A stretch of DNA of 64,000 nt from Aliiglaciecola sp. 3_MG-2023 (GCF_030548205.1 NZ_JAUORV010000011.1:109757-173756); one strand, 5' to 3'; positions 1 through 9,797 are shown, counted from the first letter of the stretch. Notes: generated by a model from the letters alone, not told the origin. Translations and numbers: made by a program.

Positions 1-55
1 ACTTGTGATGGATAGAGTCTACTGCTTACGCTCTGTTGAATAAAATGATATATTC

Positions 56-70
56 GCAATACAGTATTGC
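56..70. promoter_or_regulatory. Perfect palindrome upstream of ilvY, candidate IlvY operator
   Basis: A 7-bp perfect inverted repeat (GCAATAC, one central A, GTATTGC) ends 15 bases before the ilvY start codon. LysR-family regulators bind dyads of this size next to their own promoters, and IlvY in E. coli binds between ilvY and the divergent ilvC. A divergent ilvC would lie off the left edge, so the partner gene cannot be seen. The palindrome is observed; the binding is inferred. Confidence 0.55.
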
Positions 71-85
71 AAAAAATGAAACGTT

Positions 86-952
86 ATGGATTTTCGCTCT
101 CTACAGTTGTTCCAACATCTTGCTCAAAGCCTACATTTTGGCAAAACCGCAAACGCGCTTTTTGTTAGCCCATCAACCTTGAGCAGGGCTATCCAACGCT
201 TGGAAGAAGAATGTGGAGCAGAGCTATTCATACGCGACAATCGTAAGGTGAAAATGACCCTTGCAGGGGAAAAAATGCTGGCATTTAGTCAAGATGTATT
301 ATCAAACTGGAATAGCTTGAAGGCCGACCTTGATATGCTCAATCCCATGTTAACTGGGGAAATTAAGTTATATTGTTCAGTCACGGCCAGCCAAAGTCAT
401 TTGCCAACTATTTTGACTGTTTTTAGAGATAAGCACCCACAAGTTGAAGTGCAATTGACCACGGGGGATCCCTGGTTATCGGTTTCCAAAGTGGCAAATA
501 AAGAAGTGGATGTGGCCATTGCGATTTTTGCCCCCGATATGCCCAAAGATATCAAGTTTCAACAGATAGATACCATACCCTTGTTACTGATATCACCCAA
601 AGATTCACAAATTACTACCCTCGAACAGGTGGATTGGCGTGATCACAAAGTAGTACTGCCAGAAGGTGGACCTTCAAAACGGATCGTTCATCACTGGTTC
701 TCTGAAATGGGCATACGACCCAAAGTATATGGCACGGTAGGCGGAAATGAGGCAATTGTTAGTATGGTTGGCTTAGGTTGTGGTTTGGGAATCGTACCCC
801 AGGTGGTGCTCGATAATTCCATGGCAAGCAGACGAGTAAATCGAATAAGAATCAACAATATTGAACCCTATCAACTTGGATTGTGCTGTTTAAAGTCACG
901 GCAATCTGAAACCTTAATTGAAGAGTTCTTTAATCAGCCAGAGTTTCAATAA
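86..952 (+). CDS. ilvY: LysR-family activator IlvY
   Basis: Transcriptional regulator of isoleucine/valine synthesis; in E. coli IlvY activates ilvC in response to its substrates acetolactate and acetohydroxybutyrate. The N-terminal winged helix-turn-helix (about residues 1-60, including HFGKTANALFVSPSTLSR) and the following SVTASQSHLPTIL and TVGGNEAIVSMVGLGCG stretches closely resemble E. coli IlvY as remembered. At 288 residues it has the usual LysR length. The start is the ATG at 86, which gives the family's MD(F/L)R N-terminus; the SD sequence is weak. Its stop overlaps the 3' end of comM on the other strand by 7 bases. The ilvD-ilvA genes lie 1.9 kb downstream, which supports the assignment. 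Confidence 0.9.
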   Translation: MDFRSLQLFQHLAQSLHFGKTANALFVSPSTLSRAIQRLEEECGAELFIRDNRKVKMTLAGEKMLAFSQDVLSNWNSLKADLDMLNPMLTGEIKLYCSVTASQSHLPTILTVFRDKHPQVEVQLTTGDPWLSVSKVANKEVDVAIAIFAPDMPKDIKFQQIDTIPLLLISPKDSQITTLEQVDWRDHKVVLPEGGPSKRIVHHWFSEMGIRPKVYGTVGGNEAIVSMVGLGCGLGIVPQVVLDNSMASRRVNRIRINNIEPYQLGLCCLKSRQSETLIEEFFNQPEFQ

Positions 953-2457
953 CGCAGTTCGTTGATGATATTATCTAGAGCCCTATAGCCAAGGGCTTCT
1001 GCTAAATGAACTCGTGTAATCTGTGGCTCTAATGACAAGTCAGCAATGGTGCGAGCAACTTTAATTACACGATGAAAAGCACGCATAGACAAACCTAGCT
1101 GTTCCACCGCAGATTGCAAAAACTGGCGATCTGCGGGGGCAAGTGGACAGTGCGTTTCCATTTCATTGGCGCTTAATTGGGCATTGCATTTTCCAGCTCG
1201 TTGCATTTGTCGCTCTCGAGCTTGAAGCACTCTTGACTTAACTTGCGAACTGGTTTCAGAGGTGTATTGAACATGAGCATACATTTCATCATTGCTTAAC
1301 TTAGGCACATCGACTTGTAAATCGATACGATCTAAAAACGGCCCGGAAATGCGATTAATGTATTTTAAAACTTGTTCTGAAGTACTGCGACCATCTCGTA
1401 AGCTACCCGTTGGACTTGGATTCATTGCCGCCACAAGTTGGAACGAAGCGGGGTACTTTACCTGTTTGGATGCTCGCGAAATAGACACCACCCCTGACTC
1501 AATGGGTTGCCGTAGCACGTCTAATACTCGTCGCTCGTATTCCGGCAATTCATCTAAAAATAACACACCATTATGGGCAAGGCTTATCTCACCGGGCTTA
1601 GGGTTACTACCTCCTCCAACTAGGGCAATGGCTGATGATGTATGATGAGGCTGCCGAAATTTGCGTAGCAGCCAGGTGGTTGGATCTACTTCGTGGCCAC
1701 TAATGGAATATACAGTGGCGGTTTCTAAGGCTTGTTGTTGAGACATTTGCGGCAAAATTGTTAGCAAACGCTGGGCTAACATGGTTTTGCCCGTGCCAGG
1801 CGGCCCAACAAATAAGATGTTATGATTTCCCGCGGCGGCAATTTCTAATCCGCGTTTTGCCAGCTGCTGGCCTTTGATGTCAGCCATATCAAATTCGTAT
1901 TGCTGAGGGCGTATGCTGCTTTTTTGTTGCTCTAAGGGTTGCTTTTGCTGACCACAGAGGTGTAAATACAGTTGCGACAGGGTATTGAAAGCAAATACTT
2001 TGCTACCTTCTATTAAGCAGGCTTCAGAGGCGTTTTCTTTCGGTAAAATGGCTGTGCGTTTAGCACTGTTACAAGCATAATTAAACGGCAAAGCACCAGA
2101 GATGGGGCGAATGCTGCCGGTTAATGCTAGCTCTCCGGCAAACTCAAATTTTTCCAACTGCTCAATCTCAATTAATCCGCTAGCGGCAATAATACCGATG
2201 GCGATCGGTACATCAAAGCGACCTCCGTCTTTAGGCAAATCGGCTGGCGCTAAATTGATGGTAATGCGTTTAGCTGGAAACTCGAACCCTGAGTTGAGCA
2301 AGGCGCTTCTAACCCGTTCTTTGGACTCGCGCACAGCGGCATCAGCTAATCCTACTAGGTTAAATGCAGGTAAGCCGTTGGCTAAGTGCACTTCGATACT
2401 GATTAATGGCGCATCTATGCCCACAGATGCCCGCGAATATACTACGGCTAACGACAT
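946..2457 (-). CDS. comM: YifB/ComM family AAA+ ATPase (Mg-chelatase-like)
   Basis: Hexameric AAA+ helicase of the ComM/YifB family; in naturally transformable Vibrio it drives branch migration during integration of incoming DNA. The N-terminal Lon-protease-like fold runs to about residue 170. The AAA+ core has a Walker A (GPPGTGKT, about residue 218) and a Walker B (GVLFLDELPEY), and a Mg-chelatase C-terminal domain follows. The longest frame begins at a GTG (2463), but the ATG at 2457 has AGGGAA at better spacing and gives the family's MSLA(V/I)V start, so it is preferred. It is convergent with ilvY and divergent from the ilv leader. Its presence does not by itself show natural competence. 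Confidence 0.9.
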   Translation of the reverse strand: MSLAVVYSRASVGIDAPLISIEVHLANGLPAFNLVGLADAAVRESKERVRSALLNSGFEFPAKRITINLAPADLPKDGGRFDVPIAIGIIAASGLIEIEQLEKFEFAGELALTGSIRPISGALPFNYACNSAKRTAILPKENASEACLIEGSKVFAFNTLSQLYLHLCGQQKQPLEQQKSSIRPQQYEFDMADIKGQQLAKRGLEIAAAGNHNILFVGPPGTGKTMLAQRLLTILPQMSQQQALETATVYSISGHEVDPTTWLLRKFRQPHHTSSAIALVGGGSNPKPGEISLAHNGVLFLDELPEYERRVLDVLRQPIESGVVSISRASKQVKYPASFQLVAAMNPSPTGSLRDGRSTSEQVLKYINRISGPFLDRIDLQVDVPKLSNDEMYAHVQYTSETSSQVKSRVLQARERQMQRAGKCNAQLSANEMETHCPLAPADRQFLQSAVEQLGLSMRAFHRVIKVARTIADLSLEPQITRVHLAEALGYRALDNIINELRY

Positions 2458-2660
2458 CAACACTTCCCTATGCAGTGCGTTTAACTTGTATGCTAAAAAT
2501 AGAAAGTATTTTATGTTTTTGCCAGAAACTTAGGTCTAGTTTTGATGCTCGTTCCTAATTACTCAGCCTATTCACCCTTTTCTAATCCCAGTTAATTAAA
2601 TTAAATGGCGTATAAAGAATAATATATGCCCTTTGAAAACTTGATTCTGCGGGGGGTTAC

Positions 2661-2768
2661 ATGATATTTCTATACAACAGTGACGATCTTATTAATATGA
2701 ATACCAAATTTAATACAACTATCGAGCAAGTGTTGATTGTGATTATTGACGCGCGGGGGAAACTCTAG
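2661..2768 (+). CDS. ilvL: ilv leader peptide (35 aa), attenuation ORF
   Basis: Short ORF with a GGGGGG SD five bases upstream of ATG, encoding 35 residues. A run of branched-chain codons near its end (VLIVII, residues 24-29) is followed by DARGKL and a TAG stop. Biosynthetic ilv leader peptides of enterobacteria show the same arrangement of Ile/Val/Leu control codons just before a terminator. The stop codon (2766-2768) touches the 5' strand of the antiterminator stem, as attenuation requires. An in-frame ATG at 2697 would give a 23-residue version with a weaker SD. The sequence differs from E. coli ilvL, so the identification rests on composition and position. Confidence 0.75.
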   Translation: MIFLYNSDDLINMNTKFNTTIEQVLIVIIDARGKL

Positions 2769-2832
2769 CGAGGGTAGGTGTATTTATAGATTTGCCAAAC
2801 CCTCGCAGTAAAACGCGGGGGTTTTTGTTTTT
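2768..2832 (+). promoter_or_regulatory. Transcription attenuator of the ilvDA operon
   Basis: Three mutually exclusive segments are visible. GCGAGGG at 2768-2774 can pair with CCCTCGC at 2800-2806 (antiterminator). The same CCCTCGC can instead pair, with one G-U, with GCGGGGG at 2815-2821, which is followed by TTTTTGTTTTT (terminator). A ribosome finishing the leader peptide would cover 2768-2774 and favour termination; one stalled at the VLIVII codons would leave it free. Charged Ile/Val/Leu tRNA is the inferred signal. The ilvD start lies 61 bases beyond the T-run. Confidence 0.8.
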
Positions 2833-2893
2833 AAAGGCTGAAACAAAAACATATTAATTTCGTAAACATGATTTCAATTTAGAGGGTTTTACC

Positions 2894-4741
2894 ATGCCAA
2901 AGTTACGTTCATCCACTACCACACAAGGCCGCAATATGGCAGGTGCCAGAGCTTTGTGGCGTGCCACTGGCATGAAAGATGGCGATTTTCATAAGCCCAT
3001 TATCGCAGTGTCTAACTCTTTTACTCAATTTGTTCCTGGGCACGTACATTTAAAAGATATGGGCCAATTGGTTGCCCGCAGTATCGAAGAAGCGGGTGGT
3101 GTGGCTAAAGAGTTCAATACTATTGCGGTTGATGATGGTATTGCTATGGGTCATAGCGGAATGTTGTACAGTTTGCCTTCACGAGAAATCATTGCCGATT
3201 CAGTGGAGTATATGGTAAACGCCCACTGTGCAGACGCCATTGTGTGTATCTCTAATTGTGACAAAATCACGCCGGGAATGTTGATGGCGTCGATGCGCTT
3301 GAATATTCCCGTTATTTTTGTTTCCGGTGGTCCCATGGAAGCGGGTAAAACCAAGCTTTCAGATCAAATCATCAAACTTGATTTGGTTGATGCTATGGTG
3401 GCTGGCGTTGATGACAACGTGACTGATGACGACAGTCAAGAAGTAGAACGTTCAGCTTGTCCTACATGTGGTTCTTGTTCTGGTATGTTCACCGCTAACT
3501 CCATGAATTGCTTAACTGAGGCTCTAGGTTTATCGCTACCTGGTAATGGTTCTATGTTGGCAACTCATGCGGATCGTGAAGGATTGTTCAAACAAGCTGG
3601 TAAACAAATTGTTGAGCTTTGCCGTCGTTACTATAAAGAAGATGACGTTTCTGTTTTACCTCGCAATATCGCGAATTTTAAAGCTTTCGAGAACGCCATG
3701 AGCCTGGATATCGCCATGGGCGGCTCAACCAATACCATTTTGCATTTATTAGCCGCAGCGGTAGAAGGAGAAATTCCATTTACCCTCGATGATATTGATC
3801 GTTTATCTCGTAAAGTTCCGCATCTATGTAAAGTTGCGCCCTCTACACCTAAATACCACATGGAAGATGTGCACCGTGCCGGTGGTGTATTAGGCATTTT
3901 GGCGGAAATAAATCGTGCGGGTTTATTGCATGCCGACTGTCCTCATGTGTTGGGTAAGTCAATAGGCGAAGTCATTGCGGATTGGGATATAACCAACCCA
4001 GCTAACGAAAAAGCCATCGAATTTTATAAAGCCGGCCCTGCAGGGATCCGCACGACTAAAGCCTTCAGTCAAGATTGTCGCTGGCCGACAGCAGATACTG
4101 ACCGTACCGATGGTTGTATACGCAGTATCGATAATGCATTTAGCGAAGAGGGTGGCTTAGCTGTCTTATTTGGTAACATTGCTGAAGATGGTTGTATTGT
4201 AAAAACTGCGGGTGTAGATGAGTCTATCCACAAATTTACGGGGCGGGCGCGTATTTTTGAAAGCCAAGATGAAGCTGTCGCCGCTATTTTGGGTGATCAG
4301 ATTGTTGCCGGTGATGTGGTGATTATTCGTTACGAAGGTCCTAAAGGTGGTCCGGGCATGCAAGAAATGTTGTACCCAACCACTTATCTAAAAGCCAAAG
4401 GTTTAGGTAAAGAGTGTGCCTTGATCACTGACGGAAGATTTTCAGGTGGTACTTCTGGTTTATCCATTGGTCACTGTGCGCCAGAAGCTGCGAGTGGCGG
4501 TGGCATAGGCTTAGTGGAAGAAGGCGACACCATTTTGATTGATATTCCCGGTCGCAAAATTGGAATTGATATCAGTGATGCTGAGTTACAAACTCGCCGC
4601 GATGCCATGAATAATAGTCCTAGACCTTGGAAGCCAGCAACGCGTCAGCGTAAGGTTTCCCTGGCGTTAAAAGCATATGCGTTATTAGCCACAAGTGCCG
4701 ATAAAGGCGGAGTACGTGATGCTTCGAAATTGGAAGACTAA
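2894..4741 (+). CDS. ilvD: Dihydroxy-acid dehydratase IlvD
   Basis: Catalyses the dehydration of 2,3-dihydroxy-3-methylvalerate and -isovalerate to the 2-oxo acids, the third common step of isoleucine and valine synthesis. At 615 residues it has the bacterial length. Cluster and metal motifs are intact: [12 protein letters not shown] with C122, and [12 protein letters not shown] with C195. The position of the first cluster cysteine of the 2Fe-2S enzymes is a glycine (VPGHVHL), as in the oxygen-sensitive E. coli enzyme. The ATG has GAGGG seven bases upstream. Transcription is probably controlled by the leader at 2661-2832. The stop TAA directly abuts the ilvA ATG. Confidence 0.97.
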   Translation: MPKLRSSTTTQGRNMAGARALWRATGMKDGDFHKPIIAVSNSFTQFVPGHVHLKDMGQLVARSIEEAGGVAKEFNTIAVDDGIAMGHSGMLYSLPSREIIADSVEYMVNAHCADAIVCISNCDKITPGMLMASMRLNIPVIFVSGGPMEAGKTKLSDQIIKLDLVDAMVAGVDDNVTDDDSQEVERSACPTCGSCSGMFTANSMNCLTEALGLSLPGNGSMLATHADREGLFKQAGKQIVELCRRYYKEDDVSVLPRNIANFKAFENAMSLDIAMGGSTNTILHLLAAAVEGEIPFTLDDIDRLSRKVPHLCKVAPSTPKYHMEDVHRAGGVLGILAEINRAGLLHADCPHVLGKSIGEVIADWDITNPANEKAIEFYKAGPAGIRTTKAFSQDCRWPTADTDRTDGCIRSIDNAFSEEGGLAVLFGNIAEDGCIVKTAGVDESIHKFTGRARIFESQDEAVAAILGDQIVAGDVVIIRYEGPKGGPGMQEMLYPTTYLKAKGLGKECALITDGRFSGGTSGLSIGHCAPEAASGGGIGLVEEGDTILIDIPGRKIGIDISDAELQTRRDAMNNSPRPWKPATRQRKVSLALKAYALLATSADKGGVRDASKLED

Positions 4742-6283
4742 ATGAGTTTATCTGCTAATGAGTATTTGAAACGTATTTTACTGTCACCGGTTTATGATGT
4801 GGCAGTAAATAGCGAGCTCAATCGGTTAACCAGTTTATCTAGTGCTTTAGGTAATGATATTTATTTAAAGCGCGAAGATCAGCAACCGGTGAAATCCTTC
4901 AAGCTGCGCGGTGCCTATAATAAATTGGCATGTTTATCTGAGCAGCAATTGCAGGCAGGTGTGGTTGCCGCATCAGCAGGCAATCATGCCCAAGGTGTTG
5001 CTTATTCCGCTAAGATTAAAAAGATCCAAGCTACAATAGTGATGCCAGAAACTACTCCAGATATTAAAGTGGATGCGGTAAGGCGCTTTGGTGGTGAGTA
5101 TGCCCACGTTGTGCTACATGGCACTAGCTTTGATGAGGCGAAAGCAGAAGCGCTGCGTCTATCCGAAGTTAATGGCTACACTATGGTTGCCCCTTTTGAC
5201 GATGAAGACGTCATTGTTGGCCAAGGCACTATTGGTAGAGAGCTGCTTGAGCAGTTGCCTGACTTAGATATCTTATTCATCGCTGTTGGTGGGGGTGGTT
5301 TGGCTGCTGGTATCAGCGTTTATCTTAAGCAGTTACGACCGGATTTGAAAATCATTGCGGTAGAATCTGATGAATCTGCCTGCTTACAAGCTGCATTGCA
5401 AGCAGGTGAGCCTGTGCCACTTGCGTCGGTGGGCATATTTGCTGACGGTGTGGCAGTGAAGACGATTGGAACTGAGCCGTTTCGCTTATGTCAGCAATAT
5501 GTTGATGATGTTATTACCGTCAATACCGATGAAATTTGCGCCGCTATCAAAGACATTTTTGATGATACTCGAGTGATTGCGGAACCTGCTGGTGCTTTAT
5601 CTGTGGCCGGGATTCGAAAGTACCTTAGTGAGCATACTCTATCGGGCAAAAAAATTGGTGGCATCTTATGTGGTGCGAATATCAATTTTCATACCCTGCG
5701 ATACGTATCTGAACGCTGTGAGCTAGGAGAGCAAAAAGAAGCGGTTTTTGCCGTTAAAATCCCTGAACAGAAAGGTGAATTTAAACGCTTTTGCGAATTG
5801 CTAGGTGGCAGAACCATTACTGAATTCAATTATCGCTATGCCAATGATGGTGAAGCCCATATTTTTGTTGGTATAAAATTACGCTTTGGACGAGAAGAAT
5901 ATCATCAATTAGAGAAGTTACTCACCGATAGCGGCTATCAGTGTTTTGATTTGTCTGAAAATGAAATGGCTAAGCTGCATGTGCGTTACATGGTGGGTGG
6001 ACGTCCACCTACGTTGCTCAATGAGCGCATCTTTTCCTTTGAGTTTCCGGAATACCCCGGAGCTTTGATGAAGTTCTTAAATACTCTTGGTGAGTCATGG
6101 AATATCACGCTATTCCATTATCGGAATCATGGTGCTGCCGAAGGTTTAGTGCTTGCTGGGTTTGATTTACCTGATCAAGGGAGAGTCGACTTCGATCAGC
6201 ATCTAGATAAACTTGGCTATCAATATGACGAACAAACAAGCAATCCAGCTTATCAATTCTTTTTATCTGATTTAGCTAAATAG
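4742..6283 (+). CDS. ilvA: Biosynthetic threonine deaminase IlvA
   Basis: PLP-dependent threonine ammonia-lyase, making 2-oxobutanoate in the first committed step of isoleucine synthesis. The catalytic domain (about 1-320) has the PLP-lysine motif SFKLRGAYN (K54) and the glycine loop VGGGGLAAG. Two ACT-like regulatory domains follow (about 330-510), as in the 514-residue E. coli enzyme, so isoleucine feedback inhibition and valine activation are expected. The start codon directly follows the ilvD stop with no spacer, so translational coupling is likely. A strong terminator lies 70 bases past the stop. No ilvG, ilvM or ilvE accompanies the pair, unlike the E. coli ilvGMEDA operon. Confidence 0.97.
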   Translation: MSLSANEYLKRILLSPVYDVAVNSELNRLTSLSSALGNDIYLKREDQQPVKSFKLRGAYNKLACLSEQQLQAGVVAASAGNHAQGVAYSAKIKKIQATIVMPETTPDIKVDAVRRFGGEYAHVVLHGTSFDEAKAEALRLSEVNGYTMVAPFDDEDVIVGQGTIGRELLEQLPDLDILFIAVGGGGLAAGISVYLKQLRPDLKIIAVESDESACLQAALQAGEPVPLASVGIFADGVAVKTIGTEPFRLCQQYVDDVITVNTDEICAAIKDIFDDTRVIAEPAGALSVAGIRKYLSEHTLSGKKIGGILCGANINFHTLRYVSERCELGEQKEAVFAVKIPEQKGEFKRFCELLGGRTITEFNYRYANDGEAHIFVGIKLRFGREEYHQLEKLLTDSGYQCFDLSENEMAKLHVRYMVGGRPPTLLNERIFSFEFPEYPGALMKFLNTLGESWNITLFHYRNHGAAEGLVLAGFDLPDQGRVDFDQHLDKLGYQYDEQTSNPAYQFFLSDLAK

Positions 6284-6354
6284 TTGCCAAAAAATGCAAA
6301 TGGCTCCTTAATGAAGTGACCCCATTTAGTTGGGCTCATTGCTAAGGGGTAACC

Positions 6355-6396
6355 AAGGCCTGATTTCGATATTGTATCGGACTCAGGCCTTTTTAT
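6355..6396. terminator. Bidirectional terminator between ilvA and plsB
   Basis: AAGGCCTGA pairs with the downstream TCAGGCCTT across an AT-rich loop that can itself pair (TTCGATA/TATCGGA). A T-rich tract follows on the plus strand. It sits between the convergent ilvA and plsB genes. Confidence 0.85.
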
Positions 6397-6410
6397 TTTT
6401 GCTTATGCGA

Positions 6411-8861
6411 TTAGTTTTGCAGTGCGTAGAGCTTTTCCAAACGCTGTGCAATTTCAGGTGCGATTAATGCAATGATATCTTGGCGCAAGGTCTCGCTTGT
6501 TTCTGAATGTTGCAATTGACCATCTTCACTGTCCGCGAGAAGCTGATTTTCCCGTAGTGCATTCACGAAGCTTGCCAATACATTTTTATCGAAAAACTCC
6601 GGCGAACTGATACCGTGCAAAGCGGCTAAGCGTTCTGCAAACTTGGCACTTTGCCGTTCTAAAGCGCCGCGACTCATTTTCTTTTCTTTTGCTAACAAAG
6701 ACAATACTAGGGCATAACGTTGCAAGGTTTCTTGAATACAACGATTGAGTAACCATAATGAATAAAATGAATTCGCTGTCGGCTCGGCGGGGGCTAATTT
6801 ACGCCCTATTGTGACAATCATGCCCATTTCTAACATGCTATCAATTAGCCCTTCCACATATTCTTTTGCTTGTTCAGGCGACATATACAAAAACCACTCT
6901 CGCTGCAACATGGGATAAAGGCGCATAATAAGATCAAGCAGTTTGGTTTTACCTAACCCATTGTGAGCAAACACGATAGCGGCAATTAACCCAGGGATGG
7001 CGAACAAGTGCAAAATATTATTGCGATAATAAGTTAGCATTACGGCATTACGTTGTTCTAGAGAGATAATCTTACCAAAGCTATCTTCCGAGACATTCAT
7101 TTTTCCCAGTTTTAGGGTTTGTTCTACAATTTCATGGCCATTCTTATCCGGCAGGCTCACCAGTTCACTGTACGGCGATAATTTTAGTAAATGAATATAA
7201 TCATCAACAGCCTGCTCTAATTCCAATTGCCCCATGGCGTTTTTCTTAGCAGAAAGTAAACACAATGCACACAATGACATACCACTTATCGCCGCTGTCT
7301 GATTAATTCGCACCATGACTTGGTTGGCAAGGATATTTACTGTGGGAGTGAGCCAACTTGGTTTTTTATCAACTTCACTGTTTTGTGCGTCACGCCAATC
7401 GGGTACCTGCTCATCGAGGAAATTATTAAGCTGGATAGGTTCGCCAAAATTGAGAAATCCGTGGCCATAGTTTTTCAGCTTTCTGACGACAGAAAATAAA
7501 CCAAATATCGATTCTTTCTTCTTAGTATTGCCTTTTAACTCACTAAGGTAACTGCCCACTTCCATTACGTGTTCATAACCTATATACACAGGCACTATGC
7601 TCACTGGGCGATTTACCCCTTTAATCATGGCCTGCAAGGTCATTGCTAACATTCCGGTTTTCGGAGGTAACAGTCGTCCCGTGCGGCTTCGTCCGCCTTC
7701 AGCATAATATTTAACGGAATAGCCTTTGTTAAATAACAGTTCTAAGTATTCACGAAATACGCTTGTATATAGTTTGTTACCAGCAAAACTGCGGCGTAGG
7801 AAAAATGCGCCACCGCGCCGGAAAATGCCGCCAACAGGCCAAAAGTTTAAATTAATTCCAGCAGCGATATGCGGAGTAACCAAGCCTTGGTGATAAATTG
7901 CGTAAGTTAACAGTAAGTAGTCCATATGGCTGCGATGGCAGGGAACGTATATGATTTCATGACCATTTTGAGCGAGCTTTCTGACTTTATCCGCGTGACC
8001 TACTTCGATTCCATCGTATATTTTATTCCAGATCCGCGTTAGCACCCGATCACCGAAACGGATCAACCCTTCACGGTAGTCCGCGGCAATTTCGTTGATG
8101 TAAGATTTTGCATTGGCCTTGGCTTTGGACAAAGGTATTTTCTTTTGTCTAGACTCTTCATTGATGGCATTGATGACCGTCACTGAACCAAGAATTGAAT
8201 TATATAATTCTTGCTTTTCTAACAGCATTGGACCGTTAAACGCCTGTCTTTTTCGGTGAAAATGCGTGCCTGCCAAGCGAATTAATTTGTGTGCGATTTC
8301 AGCTTCAGTGCCAGGGAGTTTGGTCATATCCCTTGAAGATACGGCTTTACTATAAGAAACAAAATTATCACGGCCTAAAAACAGCACTATAAAAAACTTT
8401 CGTAACCAACTTGGCGATGCTTTGTCTGCAAGGAGATCGGCTAAACCGTTAGATTTTCTGCCAGGAGCACGTCCCCAAAAAACCGTGACTGGGACGATTT
8501 GCAAATCTAGATCTGTATTGTCTTTGTGAAGCTGAAATAGATGGGTTAAATCTGCCGCAATTTTAGTCCCTTTAATGGTTCTACCTATGACGGATTGAGG
8601 TTGTTCTAGGAAAACGCTGGCACTGTGTTCTTCTCCGCCAATAACGATTTTCTTAGTCGGGTTGGGTAAATCAACCTTCTTGGTAGACATTTTTAGGGCA
8701 AGTTGATCGGTAATCGAGTGGGTTCTAAGCAAATATACAATAGGTTTGCTTTTATCTATTCCTAACTCAGTTTCAATGTCAGTGGGAATACTATTGACTT
8801 TAACTAGCCATTTCACGGGAAAAGCAAAAATCGAAAGCAGCAAATTATGCAGCCAATCCAT
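6411..8861 (-). CDS. plsB: Glycerol-3-phosphate 1-O-acyltransferase PlsB
   Basis: Inner-membrane enzyme that acylates position 1 of sn-glycerol 3-phosphate, the first step of phospholipid synthesis. It uses acyl-ACP or acyl-CoA. The acyltransferase core has the H(x4)D motif HRSHMD (about residue 309) and the glycerol-phosphate binding block YYAEGGRSRTGRLLPPKTG. Its length of about 816 residues matches E. coli PlsB. The frame can be extended to a GTG at 8870, but the ATG at 8861 has AAGG eight bases upstream and is preferred. It is divergent from lexA with a 255-base gap. In E. coli plsB and lexA are also close together, separated by dgkA, which is missing here. Confidence 0.95.
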   Translation of the reverse strand: MDWLHNLLLSIFAFPVKWLVKVNSIPTDIETELGIDKSKPIVYLLRTHSITDQLALKMSTKKVDLPNPTKKIVIGGEEHSASVFLEQPQSVIGRTIKGTKIAADLTHLFQLHKDNTDLDLQIVPVTVFWGRAPGRKSNGLADLLADKASPSWLRKFFIVLFLGRDNFVSYSKAVSSRDMTKLPGTEAEIAHKLIRLAGTHFHRKRQAFNGPMLLEKQELYNSILGSVTVINAINEESRQKKIPLSKAKANAKSYINEIAADYREGLIRFGDRVLTRIWNKIYDGIEVGHADKVRKLAQNGHEIIYVPCHRSHMDYLLLTYAIYHQGLVTPHIAAGINLNFWPVGGIFRRGGAFFLRRSFAGNKLYTSVFREYLELLFNKGYSVKYYAEGGRSRTGRLLPPKTGMLAMTLQAMIKGVNRPVSIVPVYIGYEHVMEVGSYLSELKGNTKKKESIFGLFSVVRKLKNYGHGFLNFGEPIQLNNFLDEQVPDWRDAQNSEVDKKPSWLTPTVNILANQVMVRINQTAAISGMSLCALCLLSAKKNAMGQLELEQAVDDYIHLLKLSPYSELVSLPDKNGHEIVEQTLKLGKMNVSEDSFGKIISLEQRNAVMLTYYRNNILHLFAIPGLIAAIVFAHNGLGKTKLLDLIMRLYPMLQREWFLYMSPEQAKEYVEGLIDSMLEMGMIVTIGRKLAPAEPTANSFYSLWLLNRCIQETLQRYALVLSLLAKEKKMSRGALERQSAKFAERLAALHGISSPEFFDKNVLASFVNALRENQLLADSEDGQLQHSETSETLRQDIIALIAPEIAQRLEKLYALQN

Positions 8862-9055
8862 ATTTAACACCTTGAGGTTTCGAAATCGTTAAAAGCATAG
8901 CATGAAGAGTACAACTCTATTCATGTTTGCATACTAAAATGCGCAGACTAACGTCTATTAAGTTGAACAACCATTTTATATTGTTACGGCATGTAAAGTC
9001 ACCCTAATTAGCTGAATAGGTTTTTGATAATTCAGCAATAAATGAAAAACAAAAT

Positions 9056-9083
9056 TTGTGTTATCTTCGCAACTGTATATACT
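9056..9083 (+). promoter_or_regulatory. lexA promoter
   Basis: TTGTGT (9056-9061), a 16-base spacer and TATACT (9078-9083) form a good sigma-70 match. The -10 element lies inside the first SOS box, so LexA binding would block RNA polymerase. Confidence 0.7.
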
Positions 9084-9109
9084 AACAGTTAAACTGTATA
9101 GAAAAACAG
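9073..9109 (+). promoter_or_regulatory. Two LexA (SOS) boxes
   Basis: Two perfect CTGT-N8-ACAG sites lie in tandem: 9073-9088 (spacer ATATACTA) and 9094-9109 (spacer ATAGAAAA), 21 bases apart start to start. E. coli lexA also has two boxes. The weak SD of lexA (CAGG, 9107-9110) overlaps the end of box 2, so the operator and the translation start are nearly fused. Confidence 0.95.
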
Positions 9110-9116
9110 GCTGTTT

Positions 9117-9740
9117 ATGCGTCCACTAACACCACGACAAAGCGAAATTCTTGAATTAATAAAAACAACCATGCTAGCAACGGGAATGCCGCCTACGCGT
9201 GCCGAAATTGCGCGTCAATTGGGATTTAAATCGGCTAATGCGGCTGAAGAGCATCTTAAGGCACTGGCCCGCAAAGGTGTCATTGAGATTCTTCCCGGTA
9301 CCTCAAGAGGAATTAAACTGAATGTTCCTTTGGAAGATGAATTGGAAGAAACCGGTTTACCTTTAATTGGGCGTGTGGCTGCGGGCGAACCTATTTTGGC
9401 CGAAGAGCATGTTGAGTGTCATTACAAAGTTGATCCGGACTTATTTAAACCTAGCGCAGACTTTTTGCTGCGAGTTAGCGGCATGAGTATGAAAGATATC
9501 GGTATCTTGGATGGCGATTTGCTAGCTGTTCATCGCACTACAGATGTTCATAATGGTCAGGTTGTTGTGGCGAGAGTAGATGAAGATGTCACCGTAAAAC
9601 GCTTAGAAAAGCGTGGAAGGGAAGTCATCCTACATGCTGAAAATGATGATTTTAATCCTATTAAAGTGGATTTAGCCTCTCAACCTTTCAACATTGAAGG
9701 TATTGCCGTGGGGGTTATTCGTAACGCTGATTGGATGTAA
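9117..9740 (+). CDS. lexA: SOS repressor LexA
   Basis: Represses the DNA-damage regulon and cleaves itself when stimulated by RecA filaments. The N-terminal winged HTH (about 1-65, including [22 protein letters not shown]) is close to E. coli. The cleavage site is A89-G90 in RVAAGEP. The catalytic dyad is S124 (SGMSM) and K161 ([11 protein letters not shown]), with the same 37-residue spacing as S119/K156 of E. coli. It is 207 residues long against 202. It is autoregulated through the two SOS boxes immediately upstream. No dinF or other gene follows in the operon; a 12-bp-stem terminator lies 29 bases after the stop. Confidence 0.97.
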   Translation: MRPLTPRQSEILELIKTTMLATGMPPTRAEIARQLGFKSANAAEEHLKALARKGVIEILPGTSRGIKLNVPLEDELEETGLPLIGRVAAGEPILAEEHVECHYKVDPDLFKPSADFLLRVSGMSMKDIGILDGDLLAVHRTTDVHNGQVVVARVDEDVTVKRLEKRGREVILHAENDDFNPIKVDLASQPFNIEGIAVGVIRNADWM

Positions 9741-9768
9741 ACCAAATTGTCTAAAGTTGAATAATTCC

Positions 9769-9797
9769 AAAAAGGTGACTTATCTAGTCACCTTTTT
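9769..9797 (+). terminator. lexA terminator
   Basis: A perfect 12-bp stem (AAAAAGGTGACT / AGTCACCTTTTT) with a 5-base loop ends in five T residues. It makes lexA monocistronic. Confidence 0.9.

Noticed and set aside
9117..9740. SOS control of the DinF-like gene at 21775
   Set aside because: No CTGT-N8-ACAG site was seen near 21.7 kb, and the gene is 12 kb from lexA, so the E. coli lexA-dinF operon link is not preserved.
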